A stretch of 64,000 bases of DNA from Corynebacterium pseudotuberculosis (GCF_002155265.1 NZ_CP021251.1:62001-126000), one strand, 5' to 3'; shown: positions 15,322-24,671, counted from the stretch's first letter. The notes: generated by a model from the sequence alone, not told the origin. Program-made: numbers and translations.

Positions 15322-16157
15322 TGGAAATATGGTCTTTTGAACACCCTGATCTGGGCGTTATTAGTGTTGAGCGGGGTTATGATGCGGAATTTCGTGAGAT
15401 CAACCCGGATTGGCCGGAGGAACCTTCTGAGAAAGAAATCCGCCATGTTGATTCCAACGCGGGGTTCAAGGAACGTATAGAAGCTCTTGTGCACAATCCT
15501 GCGGTCCGGTTACAAATTAAGGTGAATGGCGAGATAAGGCGTCAGCTTACCGACGTTCCCTCGGGTCGAATAGCCTTGAGCAAATCCATAGGTGACTCTT
15601 TAACTACGTCAGTTATGGCAAAGGTAAACCGAAAAAAGCCTCACCTTTACGTGCATTCCAATATGTTCAACGAGATTCTGAGCATCGAGTATCGCGAAGG
15701 AAACCAGGTCGTAGAATTTACTCCTCCTGCGGGAACCCGGGGACATAAACGTCAGCAAGCGATGCAAGAAAGCAGCATCAAACGGCTCCTGTTCCCCATG
15801 ATGGCAGGCCTGGGCAAAAGCGGCTGGGCAATTGGTGTGATCATACTGGGGCCAATAGTCAGCAGGGTCGTGAAAAAACTATTGGAGTTGCTGCCAGAGT
15901 GGGACTTTATTGATCTTCCAGAACTTCCTTCAATTAATCTTCCTGTCCCAAGATTTCCGCACATTACGTTACCCGTGGTGCAGTTTCCCGATTGGGAGTT
16001 GCCTCACTTTGAGCTCCCATGGTGGGTAATGTTTCTTCTTGAATATAAAAAAGTCTGGGTGCCCTTGATGATCGCTATCTTTGTGGGCATCGTGGCGGTC
16101 CGTAATCACAAGAAATCTGAAGAACAGAAACAGCAGTGGGAGTCTGACCAGACCTAA
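15321..16157 (+). CDS. Membrane protein with Leu-Pro repeat linker, unknown function
   Basis: 278 aa. Residues 1-140 form a hydrophilic, probably cytosolic beta-rich domain ('EIWSFEHPDLGVISVERG' and 'LHVHSNMFNEI'-like strands). A helix follows at about 168-182 ('WAIGVIILGPIVSRVV') and then an unusual stretch at 195-235 in which Pro recurs every 5-7 residues (IDLPELPSINLPVPRFP... through ELPHFELPWW). A final helix (about 245-262) is followed by a basic/Gln-rich tail. The Leu-Pro repeats suggest an extended rod between two membrane segments, perhaps spanning the periplasm. No family is recognised. Its start overlaps the preceding gene, and redox control through the upstream MarR protein is inferred from context. 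Confidence 0.65.
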   Translation: MEIWSFEHPDLGVISVERGYDAEFREINPDWPEEPSEKEIRHVDSNAGFKERIEALVHNPAVRLQIKVNGEIRRQLTDVPSGRIALSKSIGDSLTTSVMAKVNRKKPHLYVHSNMFNEILSIEYREGNQVVEFTPPAGTRGHKRQQAMQESSIKRLLFPMMAGLGKSGWAIGVIILGPIVSRVVKKLLELLPEWDFIDLPELPSINLPVPRFPHITLPVVQFPDWELPHFELPWWVMFLLEYKKVWVPLMIAIFVGIVAVRNHKKSEEQKQQWESDQT

Positions 16158-16162
16158 AAGTA

Positions 16163-17245
16163 TCATGACGCTTTAGGTTTTCCGCGTCGCAGTAACTGGA
16201 GAAACGCGGGTATCCATCCAGCTAAAGCAATCACGCTGATGAGTCGGATAACCTGAGTAGCCACCACGACCGACCCTGCTCCTCCTTCACTAGAGAGTGC
16301 CAGCACGGTTTCTAACGCACCCGGACTAGTAGCTAGATACGCTTCAAAGTAAGAGATATGCAGCACGGACATAAGCGGCCATGCAGTCAGCGCGCAGCCT
16401 GCTATTAACACAACAACAAAGAGGATGGTGGAGGGAAGCTGGGACGCGAATGCTTTGAGCGCGCCTAAAGAGAGTGAACCACCGCAGATCCACCCAATGG
16501 AGAGAAAAGCAAAGTAGCGTACGGGCTCGGGTGGCGCGAGGCTTACCTCATGTGGGATAAAAAATCCGGTGACAACCAGCAAAACCATCGGACCTAGGAT
16601 CGATGCAGCTGGCAATCTTAAGAGCTTGCCCACCCGATGTCCTACCAAGGCGATAACAATCACTATGGTCAATGCCCACCACGGTTGCGACTGTGCTGCA
16701 GCTGGCAGAGCAGTGCTGGTGGATGAATGTGGGAAAAGATGTGTTATCAGTGGGAGGGATACAGAGACCGTGAGTAGGCGCAGATACTGGCTGAGTGCGA
16801 CATAGCGATAGTCAGCGCCTAGGTCTTTAGCGAGTAGCGGCATAATAGAAGCGCCTCCGGCCAGCATGGAGAGCACTCCGGTTTCCTGACTGATTTCCGG
16901 TTCTTTGTGGGTGAGCAACAATCCGCCACTAACCCCGATCATTAATGTCACAATAGTCACCGCAATGCCGGGCAAAACAAAGCGGCCGAGTTGAAACAAC
17001 TCGGTGGAAAGTAGTGGAAGAGCTGCGAGAATACCGATAAAACCTCGAGCGAAATTAAACAGCTGACGGTTCATTGGCAGCTCTTTGCCTGTAATGAGGG
17101 CCGAAGCACCGGAAGTTGCAATAGCTGCAAGAATCCACGCAGCAGGCACATGGAGAAAAGCAAAAAGAAAGCCAAGCGCAAGGGATATGGGTGCCACCAC
17201 AGACCAGCGGAGAGCAAGATCTCTATCTGTAATGAATCTTCTCAT
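16163..17245 (-). CDS. AbrB family membrane protein (former 'ammonia monooxygenase' family)
   Basis: Polytopic inner-membrane protein of the AbrB/DUF family, with about 9-10 helices arranged as two homologous halves. Recognisable segments are 'WILAAIATSGASALITGKELP', 'RGFIGILAALPLLSTE', 'GVLSMLAGGASIMPLLAKDLGADYRYVALSQYLR' and the matching 'GWICGGSLSLGALKAFASQLPS' and 'SPGALETVLALSSEGGAGSVVVATQVIRL'. The duplicated motif with Gly/Ala and a conserved acidic residue is typical. The family was misnamed for ammonia monooxygenase; the real role is probably transport, with the substrate unknown. AGGAG lies about 10 nt before ATG 17245. It converges on the Leu-Pro-repeat gene with 5 bp between stops. 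Confidence 0.8.
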   Translation of the reverse strand: MRRFITDRDLALRWSVVAPISLALGFLFAFLHVPAAWILAAIATSGASALITGKELPMNRQLFNFARGFIGILAALPLLSTELFQLGRFVLPGIAVTIVTLMIGVSGGLLLTHKEPEISQETGVLSMLAGGASIMPLLAKDLGADYRYVALSQYLRLLTVSVSLPLITHLFPHSSTSTALPAAAQSQPWWALTIVIVIALVGHRVGKLLRLPAASILGPMVLLVVTGFFIPHEVSLAPPEPVRYFAFLSIGWICGGSLSLGALKAFASQLPSTILFVVVLIAGCALTAWPLMSVLHISYFEAYLATSPGALETVLALSSEGGAGSVVVATQVIRLISVIALAGWIPAFLQLLRRGKPKAS

Positions 17246-17305
17246 CGGTCGAGCGCTCCTTCCTAACAGGCGTCCGACTTTAGCCTGGGTCTATGGTGCT
17301 ACCTC

Positions 17306-17902
17306 CTACGCTGAGACTTTTTCAAAAGAGTCACGAGTAATCCGGACTCCAGGCCCCTGATGCTCACGTATTGTCACGCTACCGGGTGCGGTCAGGTCGA
17401 TGATTGCTGCGTCAACGGAGTACTTCTTGCCGGCGTCGAGACGCTTAAAGGCACTGCCGTCTATGGCGGTGCCATCGCCAGTAGCACTAAGTTTTAACGG
17501 AGGGAACACCGCCTTGAGCCTATTGGCCTGCGGATGATTTCCGCTCGTGGCTTTCCAAGTAATCGCATGCGTAGTGGGGGAGCAATCAGCGAGGACACCC
17601 GATTGATAATCAATCACACAAGCAAGAGTGACTTCCTTATCCAGCGCCAGAAGATATCCTCCGGCTGGGATCGGGGTAGCTGCTGGGGGTGGCGTCTTTG
17701 CTGAAGTTGAGTCTTTCTGCGGGATAGCGGGCGTTGATGAGGAACTCGGTGCAGGCATGGGCTGCTGAGTTGTTTGAGTAGTCGGGGATGTACTCGATGC
17801 ATCGGCGACTGTGGCTGTAGGCTGCGGCGGCTTATTATTTGCGCATGAACCCACACCAAAGAGAACTACTGCGGATAATGCTACGGTGAAGAGCTTCTTC
17901 AT
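17306..17902 (-). CDS. Putative lipoprotein, Ser/Thr/Pro-rich
   Basis: Lipidated surface protein of unknown function. The signal peptide 'MKKLFTVALSAVVLFGVGSC' places the lipid Cys at about residue 20. Residues 22-80 are low complexity (Ser, Thr, Pro, Gln, Ala), a wall-spanning linker. The folded C-terminal domain (about 80-198) includes 'YLLALDKEVTLACVIDYQSGVLADCSP' and 'KYSVDAAIIDLTAPGSVTIRE', with two Cys that could form a disulfide. Of two in-frame ATGs I take 17902, because GGAGGA lies 6 nt upstream, whereas it directly abuts the ATG at 17908. It is divergent from the TauE/SafE gene. Confidence 0.72.
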   Translation of the reverse strand: MKKLFTVALSAVVLFGVGSCANNKPPQPTATVADASSTSPTTQTTQQPMPAPSSSSTPAIPQKDSTSAKTPPPAATPIPAGGYLLALDKEVTLACVIDYQSGVLADCSPTTHAITWKATSGNHPQANRLKAVFPPLKLSATGDGTAIDGSAFKRLDAGKKYSVDAAIIDLTAPGSVTIREHQGPGVRITRDSFEKVSA

Positions 17903-17974
17903 GGACATTCCTCCGGTTCACAAGGACCTCTGAAATAGATCACTTTTGACTATTACCGAGCGTAATATCTTCTG

Positions 17975-18787
17975 ATGGAATTGGCAGCCATCAATACGCC
18001 GGAGGTAGCAGTGGACATTGGTGTGGGCGGTTGGGGGATCTTGATTGCCGGTGCAGGAATAGCTGGGTGGATTGATGCCATGATTGGCGGCGGAGGCCTG
18101 GTGCTTATTCCTCTTATCATGGCCGTCGCGCCGGGACTTGCCCCAGTTGTTGCTATTGCGACGAATAAATTTGTGGCTGTGAGCGGAACCGCCTCGGCCG
18201 CTGTGACAATGACTCGGAAGGTGGGGGTTGACAGCTCTCTGGTGCTTCGGCTGGTGCCTATCGCGGCCCTGTGCTCGGCGGGGGGTGCGTTACTGGCTGC
18301 GTGGATAAGCAAAGACGTGATGCGTCCGGTGGTGATCGGACTTATGCTGCTAGCTGGTATTTTTGTTGCTTTTAAACCAGAATTTGGGCAAGGAGGGCAC
18401 GCAAAAAGTGCGAGTGCTCGACGGCGTGCCCTTGCCGTTCTGGCTACCGGGGGTATTGCGCTTTACGACGGCATCTTTGGGCCCGGGACCGGCATGTTTC
18501 TTATCATGGCTTTTACCGCGTTGCTCTCTCAAGATTTTTTGCGTTCGGCGGCCTTAACCAAAGTTGTAAACACTGCCACCAACCTGGGGGCTCTTGTTGT
18601 GTTTATCGCAGCTGGCCATGTTTTGTGGTCTCTAGGAATCGTTTTGGCCGTGGCAAATATTGCTGGTGCACAACTTGGAGCCAAAACGGTATTGGCTGGG
18701 GGGACTAAGATTTTGCGCCTAGCACTCTTGACCCTGGTAATCGTGATGAGCATATACCTGACAGCGCAGCAGTTATACGGCGCATAG
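17975..18787 (+). CDS. TauE/SafE (TSUP) family sulfite/anion exporter-like protein
   Basis: Membrane protein of 270 aa with the TSUP duplicated fold. The first half has 'GIAGWIDAMIGGGGLVLIPLIMA' and 'NKFVAVSGTASAAVTMTRK', and the second has 'DGIFGPGTGMFLIMAFTALLSQDFLRSAALTKVVNTATNLGAL', the matching Gly-rich re-entrant motif. Members move sulfite, sulfolactate, sulfoacetate or other anions; the substrate here cannot be told. A TAATAT -10-like element (17963-17968) ends 6 bp before the ATG, so a leaderless transcript is likely. No sulfur-metabolism genes are next to it. Confidence 0.85.
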   Translation: MELAAINTPEVAVDIGVGGWGILIAGAGIAGWIDAMIGGGGLVLIPLIMAVAPGLAPVVAIATNKFVAVSGTASAAVTMTRKVGVDSSLVLRLVPIAALCSAGGALLAAWISKDVMRPVVIGLMLLAGIFVAFKPEFGQGGHAKSASARRRALAVLATGGIALYDGIFGPGTGMFLIMAFTALLSQDFLRSAALTKVVNTATNLGALVVFIAAGHVLWSLGIVLAVANIAGAQLGAKTVLAGGTKILRLALLTLVIVMSIYLTAQQLYGA

Positions 18788-18917
18788 GCGTTATGAGGTC
18801 GTGGGAGCGTGAAATAGACAACTGACGGGGCCTGGCGCAGGTGCTATACATATCGTCAAGCTCTTAGTATGCACTTCTGCCATCGCGTGTGAGTGCTGAA
18901 CTCCTTAGGATGTCACG

Positions 18918-19733
18918 ATGCCAAAGCTCAATGAACTGCTTGCAGATGAATCAATAGAACTGCATGGAAAAGCAGAGACCTGGAGTGATGCCATTGCCAA
19001 ATCTGGTGCCCTTTTAGAAAAGACAGGTGCGATAACGGATGAGTACACCAGGGCAATGATCGAAAATGTGGAAGCCAACGGACCGTACATTGTGGTTGCG
19101 CCAGGCTTTGCTTTTGCGCATGCTCGCCCGTCCTCTGCGGTGAAAAAGACTGCGATTTCTTGGCTGCATTTGGATCAACCAGTTTCTTTTGGTCATTCGA
19201 AGAATGACCCCGTTCACCTAGTGGTTGCTCTTGCCGCGCAGGGAGACACAGTACATACTGCCGCGATGAAAGACTTGGCACAGCTACTGGGAGACAAACA
19301 GCGCAAGAACGCCCTTGACCAGGTGAAGACCGTGGAGGAACTGCGGGCGGTCTTGGAAGATGACCTGACCGTGAACTCGGCGGTTAAGCCTGCAGCAGCG
19401 GTTGCCTCTACAGCTGATTATTCTGCAAAAACGCAGGCAACAGCACCAAAAGGAAAAATACTCACGGTGTGTGGGAACGGCCTAGGGACCTCTTTGTTTC
19501 TGAAAAACACAGTGGAACAGGTGCTCGATTATTGGAAGTGGTCCCCTTATTTTTCGGTCGAAGCCACCGACACGATTTCCGCAAAAGGGCGCGCTCATGA
19601 GGCAGATTTCATTTTGACTTCGGGGGAAATCGCAGCGACCCTCGGTGATCTGGGAGTGCCCGTCTACGTTATCCAGAACTTTACTTCACCAGTAGAAATT
19701 GACTCAGCTCTACGGCAGCTTTTCGACGTCTAA
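18918..19733 (+). CDS. PTS ascorbate-type EIIA-EIIB fusion
   Basis: Phosphoryl-transfer protein for the membrane EIIC encoded next. EIIA (type 2, UlaC/SgaA-like) covers residues 1-150, with phospho-His68 in 'GFAFAHARPS'. EIIB (UlaB/SgaB-like) covers about 175-271, with phospho-Cys185 in 'TVCGNGLGTSLFLK'. In E. coli these are separate proteins (UlaC, UlaB), so the A-B fusion with an Ala-rich linker (about 152-172) is a lineage feature. It forms an operon with the EIIC gene (11-bp gap). L-ascorbate is the best guess by homology. No ulaG, ulaD, ulaE or ulaF catabolic genes are adjacent, so the real substrate is uncertain. Confidence 0.88.
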   Translation: MPKLNELLADESIELHGKAETWSDAIAKSGALLEKTGAITDEYTRAMIENVEANGPYIVVAPGFAFAHARPSSAVKKTAISWLHLDQPVSFGHSKNDPVHLVVALAAQGDTVHTAAMKDLAQLLGDKQRKNALDQVKTVEELRAVLEDDLTVNSAVKPAAAVASTADYSAKTQATAPKGKILTVCGNGLGTSLFLKNTVEQVLDYWKWSPYFSVEATDTISAKGRAHEADFILTSGEIAATLGDLGVPVYVIQNFTSPVEIDSALRQLFDV

Positions 19734-19744
19734 CGGAGGCACAC

Positions 19745-21286
19745 ATGAACGTCCTACTTTCGATTGCGGAATTTCTTGTCAACGAGATTCTTGCCGTTCC
19801 AGCGTTTCTTATCGGCATCATTACGGCTGTCGGCCTAGGAGCAATGGGGCGAGGCGCCGGTAAAGTGCTTGGCGGTGCGTTGAAAGCAACGTTAGGTTTT
19901 CTTCTTATCGGGGCAGGTGCCGGCCTAGTTTCGGATTCCTTAGCGCCGCTAGGAGTGATGATCCAAGGCGCTACCGGAGCACATGGTGTTGTTCCTACCA
20001 ACGAGGCGATCGTGGGGATAGCTCAGGAGCACTATGGTAGCCAGGTAGCTTGGCTCATGATTTTGGGATATGCCGTCTCCTTGGTGTTGGCGCGTTTTAC
20101 GCCGTTACGTTATGTTTTTCTCACTGGCCATCATGTTCTTTTCATGGCGACATTGTTGACTATTGTTATGGCCACCGCTGGTTTTAGCTCATGGGTGGTT
20201 ATCACCGCCGGTGCTATCCTCCTTGGTATTTTGATGGTTTCTCTTCCCGCCATCGCACACCCGTGGACCCGTCGAATCACGGGTGATGACTCAGTGGCGA
20301 TTGGTCACTTTGGCACTGCCGGCTACGTGGCTGCTGGTGCCATGGGTAAGTTAGTAGGGGGCAAAGGCAAGAAGATCAGTCCTTCCACCGAGGAACTGAA
20401 ACTGCCTGAAGGACTAAGATTTTTACGCGATTCTATGGTGGCTACTGCACTCTCGATGGCGTTGATGTATGTAGTTTTAGCAGTGCTTTTCATCTTCAGG
20501 GCTGGTAAAAACGAGGCCTTCACTGCCTTTACCGGAGGTGCTACAGGCGTAGGAAATTATCTTATGCAGTCGGTGACTCAGGGCCTACAGTTTGGAGTAG
20601 CGGTAGCCGTGATCCTTTTTGGCGTGCGTACCATCTTGGGAGAATTAGTCCCCGCTTTTCAAGGTATTGCGGAAAAAGTGGTACCCCGTGCAATCCCTGC
20701 ACTGGATTGTCCTATCGTGTTTCCTTATGCGCAAAATGCTGTGCTGATAGGGTTTATCTCCTCTTTTGTTGGAGGTCTCATCGGGTTGGCAGTGCTTTCT
20801 GCATGGTTGAATCCAGTATTCGGGGTGGCACTAATCCTCCCGGGTCTAGTTCCACATTTTTTCACTGGTGGCGCGGCAGGAGTTTATGGAAACGCCACGG
20901 GCGGACGCAGAGGCGCACTATGCGGGGCATTTGTTAATGGGCTACTCATCACCTTCCTTCCAGCTTTTCTTCTTGGAGTCCTTGGCTCTTTCGGAGAAGC
21001 AAACACCACTTTTGGTGATGCAGACTTCGGGTGGTTTGGAATTCTTATTGGAGAAGCAGCGCACGGCGGGCAGACCGTGGGGCTTATCCTGATTGTTTTC
21101 ATAGGCATCGCAATACTTGCACTTGGGCTGTGGTCGCAGAAAACGCTTGTTCAAGGGAACTGGGATCCTGCTCCACTTCGTTCAGGTGGTCTCGCTTCAG
21201 TAGATACGGAGTGTCAGAACGTTGCTGTTTATTCGCGCATAGCGCCTCCACAAGGTGCGCCAATTCCGCCGCCGCCACTGGGGTGA
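19745..21286 (+). CDS. ulaA: PTS ascorbate-type EIIC permease
   Basis: Integral membrane permease of the UlaA/SgaT family, 513 aa with about 11 helices. It moves and phosphorylates its sugar acid together with the EIIA-EIIB protein upstream. Family marks: 'NEILAVPAFLIGIITAVGLGAMGR', 'KATLGFLLIGAGAGLVSDSLAPLG' and the substrate-site segment 'GVVPTNEAIVG', 'FTPLRYVFLTGHHVLFMATLLT', and 'IPALDCPIVFPYAQNAVLIGFISSF'. GGAGG lies 6-10 nt before the ATG. The tail beyond the last helix (about 30 residues ending 'PPQGAPIPPPPLG') is Pro-rich and unusual. It converges on hrpB. Confidence 0.92.
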   Translation: MNVLLSIAEFLVNEILAVPAFLIGIITAVGLGAMGRGAGKVLGGALKATLGFLLIGAGAGLVSDSLAPLGVMIQGATGAHGVVPTNEAIVGIAQEHYGSQVAWLMILGYAVSLVLARFTPLRYVFLTGHHVLFMATLLTIVMATAGFSSWVVITAGAILLGILMVSLPAIAHPWTRRITGDDSVAIGHFGTAGYVAAGAMGKLVGGKGKKISPSTEELKLPEGLRFLRDSMVATALSMALMYVVLAVLFIFRAGKNEAFTAFTGGATGVGNYLMQSVTQGLQFGVAVAVILFGVRTILGELVPAFQGIAEKVVPRAIPALDCPIVFPYAQNAVLIGFISSFVGGLIGLAVLSAWLNPVFGVALILPGLVPHFFTGGAAGVYGNATGGRRGALCGAFVNGLLITFLPAFLLGVLGSFGEANTTFGDADFGWFGILIGEAAHGGQTVGLILIVFIGIAILALGLWSQKTLVQGNWDPAPLRSGGLASVDTECQNVAVYSRIAPPQGAPIPPPPLG

Positions 21287-21301
21287 GGCACCAAGCACAG
21301 T

Positions 21302-23758
21302 TTATGAGAGGGCTTTTTTAGTCTTTCCGGTGGCTAACGCCGTTGTTGGGTCTTCCGGCCAAGGATGTTTGGGGTAGCGTCCTCGCATTTCTGAGCGGAC
21401 GTGGTGGTATGGGCCACCCCAAAAACTGTGCAAGTCATCGGTGACTGCTAAGGGCCTACCGGCCGGTGACAAAAGCTGAAATTGTAGTGGTTGACCGCAG
21501 ATAATGGGGGAGTTTTGAAGCCCAAAGCATTCTTGGAGCTTAATGCTGATTTTAGGTCGCTCCCCGGAGTAATCGATGCTGGCATTGCGTCCGCTTGGTA
21601 CGTTGAGGGTGCTGGGAGCTAGCTCTTCTAAGTGAGTAGCTTCGGGCCAGGGGAGCAGCCGTTGGAGCGCCGGATACATATCGACTTTAGCGATAGGCGT
21701 CCCCGATAACAGATAGTCGATTTCTGGAGCGAGCCATTCTTGCACGGTGACGGAATCGAGGTTTGGCCAAGGATCTCCATAGCAGTTATGCAAGTGTCGG
21801 AGCCGATTTTTCAGGGTTAAAGCTTTCTCTGAAAAATTAAAAAGGTTTAATCCACGAGACTGAATTATCTCCTTAAGTGCTTTCCTCGCAGAGTCGCCTT
21901 CCAAGGCACAAGGTGTTGAGCTTAATACGATGGCACCCGCTCTGGTCACGCGAGTTCCTCGTAGTTTCCCCTCGGCGAAAGTAGCTGTGGTGTCTTCTGA
22001 TACACCAATGATTTCTAGCGCAGTGGCTTTATCAATGGCAGCAGCCGTATGAATAACCGCATGGTTGTGCGGCCCTTGGGACAAAGCGACTTCCGAGATC
22101 GCAAGCCATGGTGAGCCCGACAGCGATGGGATATTACGAAGGAACGCTCTTGTGCCTTTGGCCAACAGGTATGATTCACCGTCTGCGCGGGCAATATTTT
22201 CTGGGAAAGCGCGACCAATAGCCTCCCCGGGAGAAACCGGCTCTGAGTGGAGGGATTTCTCCTGATAGGAATGATTCCTAGATGAAGGCTCTCCGTGCCT
22301 ATGGGAAATGAGCTTTTCTAGCCTAGTTTTTTCTAACTCATAGTGACGCTGCCCGGCGAGATTCTGAATTTCTTTGGAAACATCACCTCGAATATTGGTA
22401 CTTAAAGCAGCGACAGTGGGAATTGCTGAGGTACCGCATTCCAGGAGTGATTTCCCAAGTCGCGGATCGGCGGGGAGAGTAGCTAACGTACGTCCGAGTT
22501 CGGTGCAGTATCCCGAGCTATCCAAAGCCCCTAATCGGGTAAGGGTTTCTACTGCTTGTTCCATTGCTACTGCCGGTGGGGCAGTAAGTAGCGGAAATCC
22601 CTCGCCACGTGGTGCACCCCAGCTAGCTAAAAATAAGGCTGCTTGAGTGAGATCGGCGGAAGATATCTCTGGTGGGATATGAGGGCTAAAGCGAGAAAAC
22701 TCTTGCGCTGAATAACACCGCAGCACATGGCCTGGCCCCTCGCGTCCGGCGCGACCAGCTCTCTGATCCGCAGAGGACTGACTAGTACTCACTGTGACTA
22801 GCCCGCTCATTCCCCTTCCAGCATCGCGTTTAGGGATACGGGAAAGTCCTGTGTCAACGACGATCCTTACTCCGGGCACAGTGAGAGAACTTTCTGCTAT
22901 AGACGTAGACACGACTATTCGTTGTTCAGCAGGACTAAGCGCTGCTTCTTGCTCAGTGCTGCTGAGCTGCCCGTGCAGGGGCAGAACCTTGACGTGTGTA
23001 GTGGCTTCTAGAGCAGCGCATAGTGCGGAAACTTCACGAACACCCGGCACAAAGACAAGCGCAGAATACTCTGATTGTGAGACGGCGTGCGCGGTAACTG
23101 ATGCTAAGTGATGAATATAATCTTGACTAAAATCCGAGCGTCCGGGTGCCGGACGATAGTCTATGTTCACAGGGTGCGTAACGGCGTTTACCGTCACAAT
23201 GGGTGCTGCACCTACAAGACGTGAAAAATCGTGAGCATCTACGGTTGCAGACATAACAGCAAGGAATAGATCAGGGCGTAGCTCTCGGAGCTCGATGAGC
23301 ATGCCTAGAACTAAATCGGTATCCAGTTGCCGCTCATGAACCTCGTCCACGATAACCGCCGATACTCCTGGTAACTCTGGGTCAGACAAAAGTCGGCGTA
23401 GAAGCACGCCTGGAGTAACAAACTCTATGAGCTTGCCGCGCCGAGACTCACCTCGCATACTAAAGCCCACGCTGCCACTATTTTTATGCAGGCCATCAAG
23501 GAAGATGAGTCGCTGTGCAGCTGCGCGGACAGCGACGCGACGAGGCACCACCACAATTACTTTGCCCTGATTGCACTGACTAGACCTGTTTTTATTCAGG
23601 ATATTGGAAATTAACGGTGGAATTACTGTAGTTTTTCCCGTGCCCGGTGGCGCCTGGACTATCACGGAACCAGCAGCAAGCAAAGCCGACTCTATCGCGG
23701 GAACAGAATCCATAACTGGAAGTCCGCTACCAATGGAATCGAGGTCAAAGAAAGTCAT
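21302..23758 (-). CDS. hrpB: ATP-dependent helicase HrpB (DEAH/RHA family)
   Basis: Predicted RNA-dependent helicase whose cellular role is unclear in bacteria. Domains in order: RecA1 with Walker A 'QAPPGTGKTTVIPP' and box II 'VDEVHER', then 'SATVDAHDF'; RecA2 with 'LVFVPGVREVSAL', 'STSIAESSLTVPGVRIVVDTGLSR' and motif VI 'QRAGRAGREGPGH'; then the helicase-associated region and the HrpB C-terminal domain ('ITRAGAIVLSS', 'FWGGPYHHVRSEMRGRYPKHPWPEDP'), which is diagnostic. I start at ATG 23758 (MTFFDLDSIGSGLPV) because homology begins there and a -10-like TATATC lies 5 bp before it. The frame stays open to 23965, but the extra 69 residues look non-homologous and would overlap the alkB start. 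Confidence 0.88.
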   Translation of the reverse strand: MTFFDLDSIGSGLPVMDSVPAIESALLAAGSVIVQAPPGTGKTTVIPPLISNILNKNRSSQCNQGKVIVVVPRRVAVRAAAQRLIFLDGLHKNSGSVGFSMRGESRRGKLIEFVTPGVLLRRLLSDPELPGVSAVIVDEVHERQLDTDLVLGMLIELRELRPDLFLAVMSATVDAHDFSRLVGAAPIVTVNAVTHPVNIDYRPAPGRSDFSQDYIHHLASVTAHAVSQSEYSALVFVPGVREVSALCAALEATTHVKVLPLHGQLSSTEQEAALSPAEQRIVVSTSIAESSLTVPGVRIVVDTGLSRIPKRDAGRGMSGLVTVSTSQSSADQRAGRAGREGPGHVLRCYSAQEFSRFSPHIPPEISSADLTQAALFLASWGAPRGEGFPLLTAPPAVAMEQAVETLTRLGALDSSGYCTELGRTLATLPADPRLGKSLLECGTSAIPTVAALSTNIRGDVSKEIQNLAGQRHYELEKTRLEKLISHRHGEPSSRNHSYQEKSLHSEPVSPGEAIGRAFPENIARADGESYLLAKGTRAFLRNIPSLSGSPWLAISEVALSQGPHNHAVIHTAAAIDKATALEIIGVSEDTTATFAEGKLRGTRVTRAGAIVLSSTPCALEGDSARKALKEIIQSRGLNLFNFSEKALTLKNRLRHLHNCYGDPWPNLDSVTVQEWLAPEIDYLLSGTPIAKVDMYPALQRLLPWPEATHLEELAPSTLNVPSGRNASIDYSGERPKISIKLQECFGLQNSPIICGQPLQFQLLSPAGRPLAVTDDLHSFWGGPYHHVRSEMRGRYPKHPWPEDPTTALATGKTKKALS

Positions 23759-23927
23759 AGTGGGATATATGCTACTGCGTGGTTTCGGCGGCTCTATTGC
23801 AGACCGTTTTCCAACCGCCTGTCTGCTGGAATGTGTAACTGTGGTGGGGATGGCTGCTTCAGCAGATATTGGATGACACCACTTTTGAGTGCGGAGGTAG
23901 TGCAAAGGGCTGTGGTTAAGAGGGGCA

Positions 23928-24671
23928 ATGTTCATGCGCGTGATTCTAAAAACCAGGTTTGACATTGCTACTACATTTGGGTGGGTGCCTACGCTTTTCG
24001 ATTCTTACCCAGTACCCAGATCTCCGCAGTTAATCAGGCCTGGAATCGTACATTTACCAGGCTTTCTTTCGTTCGCAGAACAGCGCGTAATGGTGGAGAA
24101 AGCGCGCGCGGTTGCGTGTCGATTAGCGCATACGCCTCTGGCGATGCATCAGCAACAATGGAAGAGCGGGACGATGAGCGCACATCTTATGTCTTTGGGA
24201 AAACACTGGGAATATAGCTCTCACCAGTATGTATCTGAATGGCAGGGGCAAGAAGTGCCCGATATCCCAAACAACTTTTTAACCCAAGCGTATGAGGCCT
24301 TCGAGCAAGCGGTTTGTCTCGACTCCGACCTGGCTCCGTGGGCTTCTGATTATCGCATCGATGCTGCCCTGGTGAACTACTATCCACCAGGCTCCGGGAT
24401 GGGAATGCACCAGGATGTTTTTGAAGAATCCTCGGCTCCGGTTGTTTCACTATCCATAGGTGCCACAGCGGTGTTTCGCGCAGGAAATTCGGAAAATCGA
24501 AATAAACCCTGGCAAGACGTGCTGCTATTAAGCGGCGATGCACTTGTATTTGGTGGTCCTTCACGGAAGATATTTCACGGTATCAAGCGTATCGACGATG
24601 CCACTGTCCCGGATAATTGTGGGCTGGAAAGGGGACGGATCAATATAACTTTTAGGCAGGTAGAGCTGTAG
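23928..24671 (+). CDS. alkB: Alkylated DNA repair dioxygenase
   Basis: Fe(II)/2-oxoglutarate dioxygenase that oxidatively removes methyl lesions (1-methyladenine, 3-methylcytosine) from DNA and RNA. Metal ligands are His161 and Asp163 ('GMGMHQDVFE') and His217 ('GPSRKIFHGIKR'). 'NYYPPGSGMGMHQD', 'SLSIGATAVFRAG', 'VLLLSGDALVFGG' and 'RINITFRQVEL' (2-oxoglutarate-binding Arg) match AlkB in order. AAGAGGGG lies just before the two possible starts, ATG 23928 and 23934; the latter has better spacing. At about 247 aa it is slightly longer than E. coli AlkB. It is the first of three alkylation-repair genes within 4 kb and is divergent from hrpB. Confidence 0.92.
   Translation: MFMRVILKTRFDIATTFGWVPTLFDSYPVPRSPQLIRPGIVHLPGFLSFAEQRVMVEKARAVACRLAHTPLAMHQQQWKSGTMSAHLMSLGKHWEYSSHQYVSEWQGQEVPDIPNNFLTQAYEAFEQAVCLDSDLAPWASDYRIDAALVNYYPPGSGMGMHQDVFEESSAPVVSLSIGATAVFRAGNSENRNKPWQDVLLLSGDALVFGGPSRKIFHGIKRIDDATVPDNCGLERGRINITFRQVEL

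Noticed and set aside
23759..23965. N-terminal extension of hrpB by 69 residues
   Set aside because: Homology begins at MTFFDLD, a -10-like element sits just before that ATG, and the extension would overlap the alkB start region.
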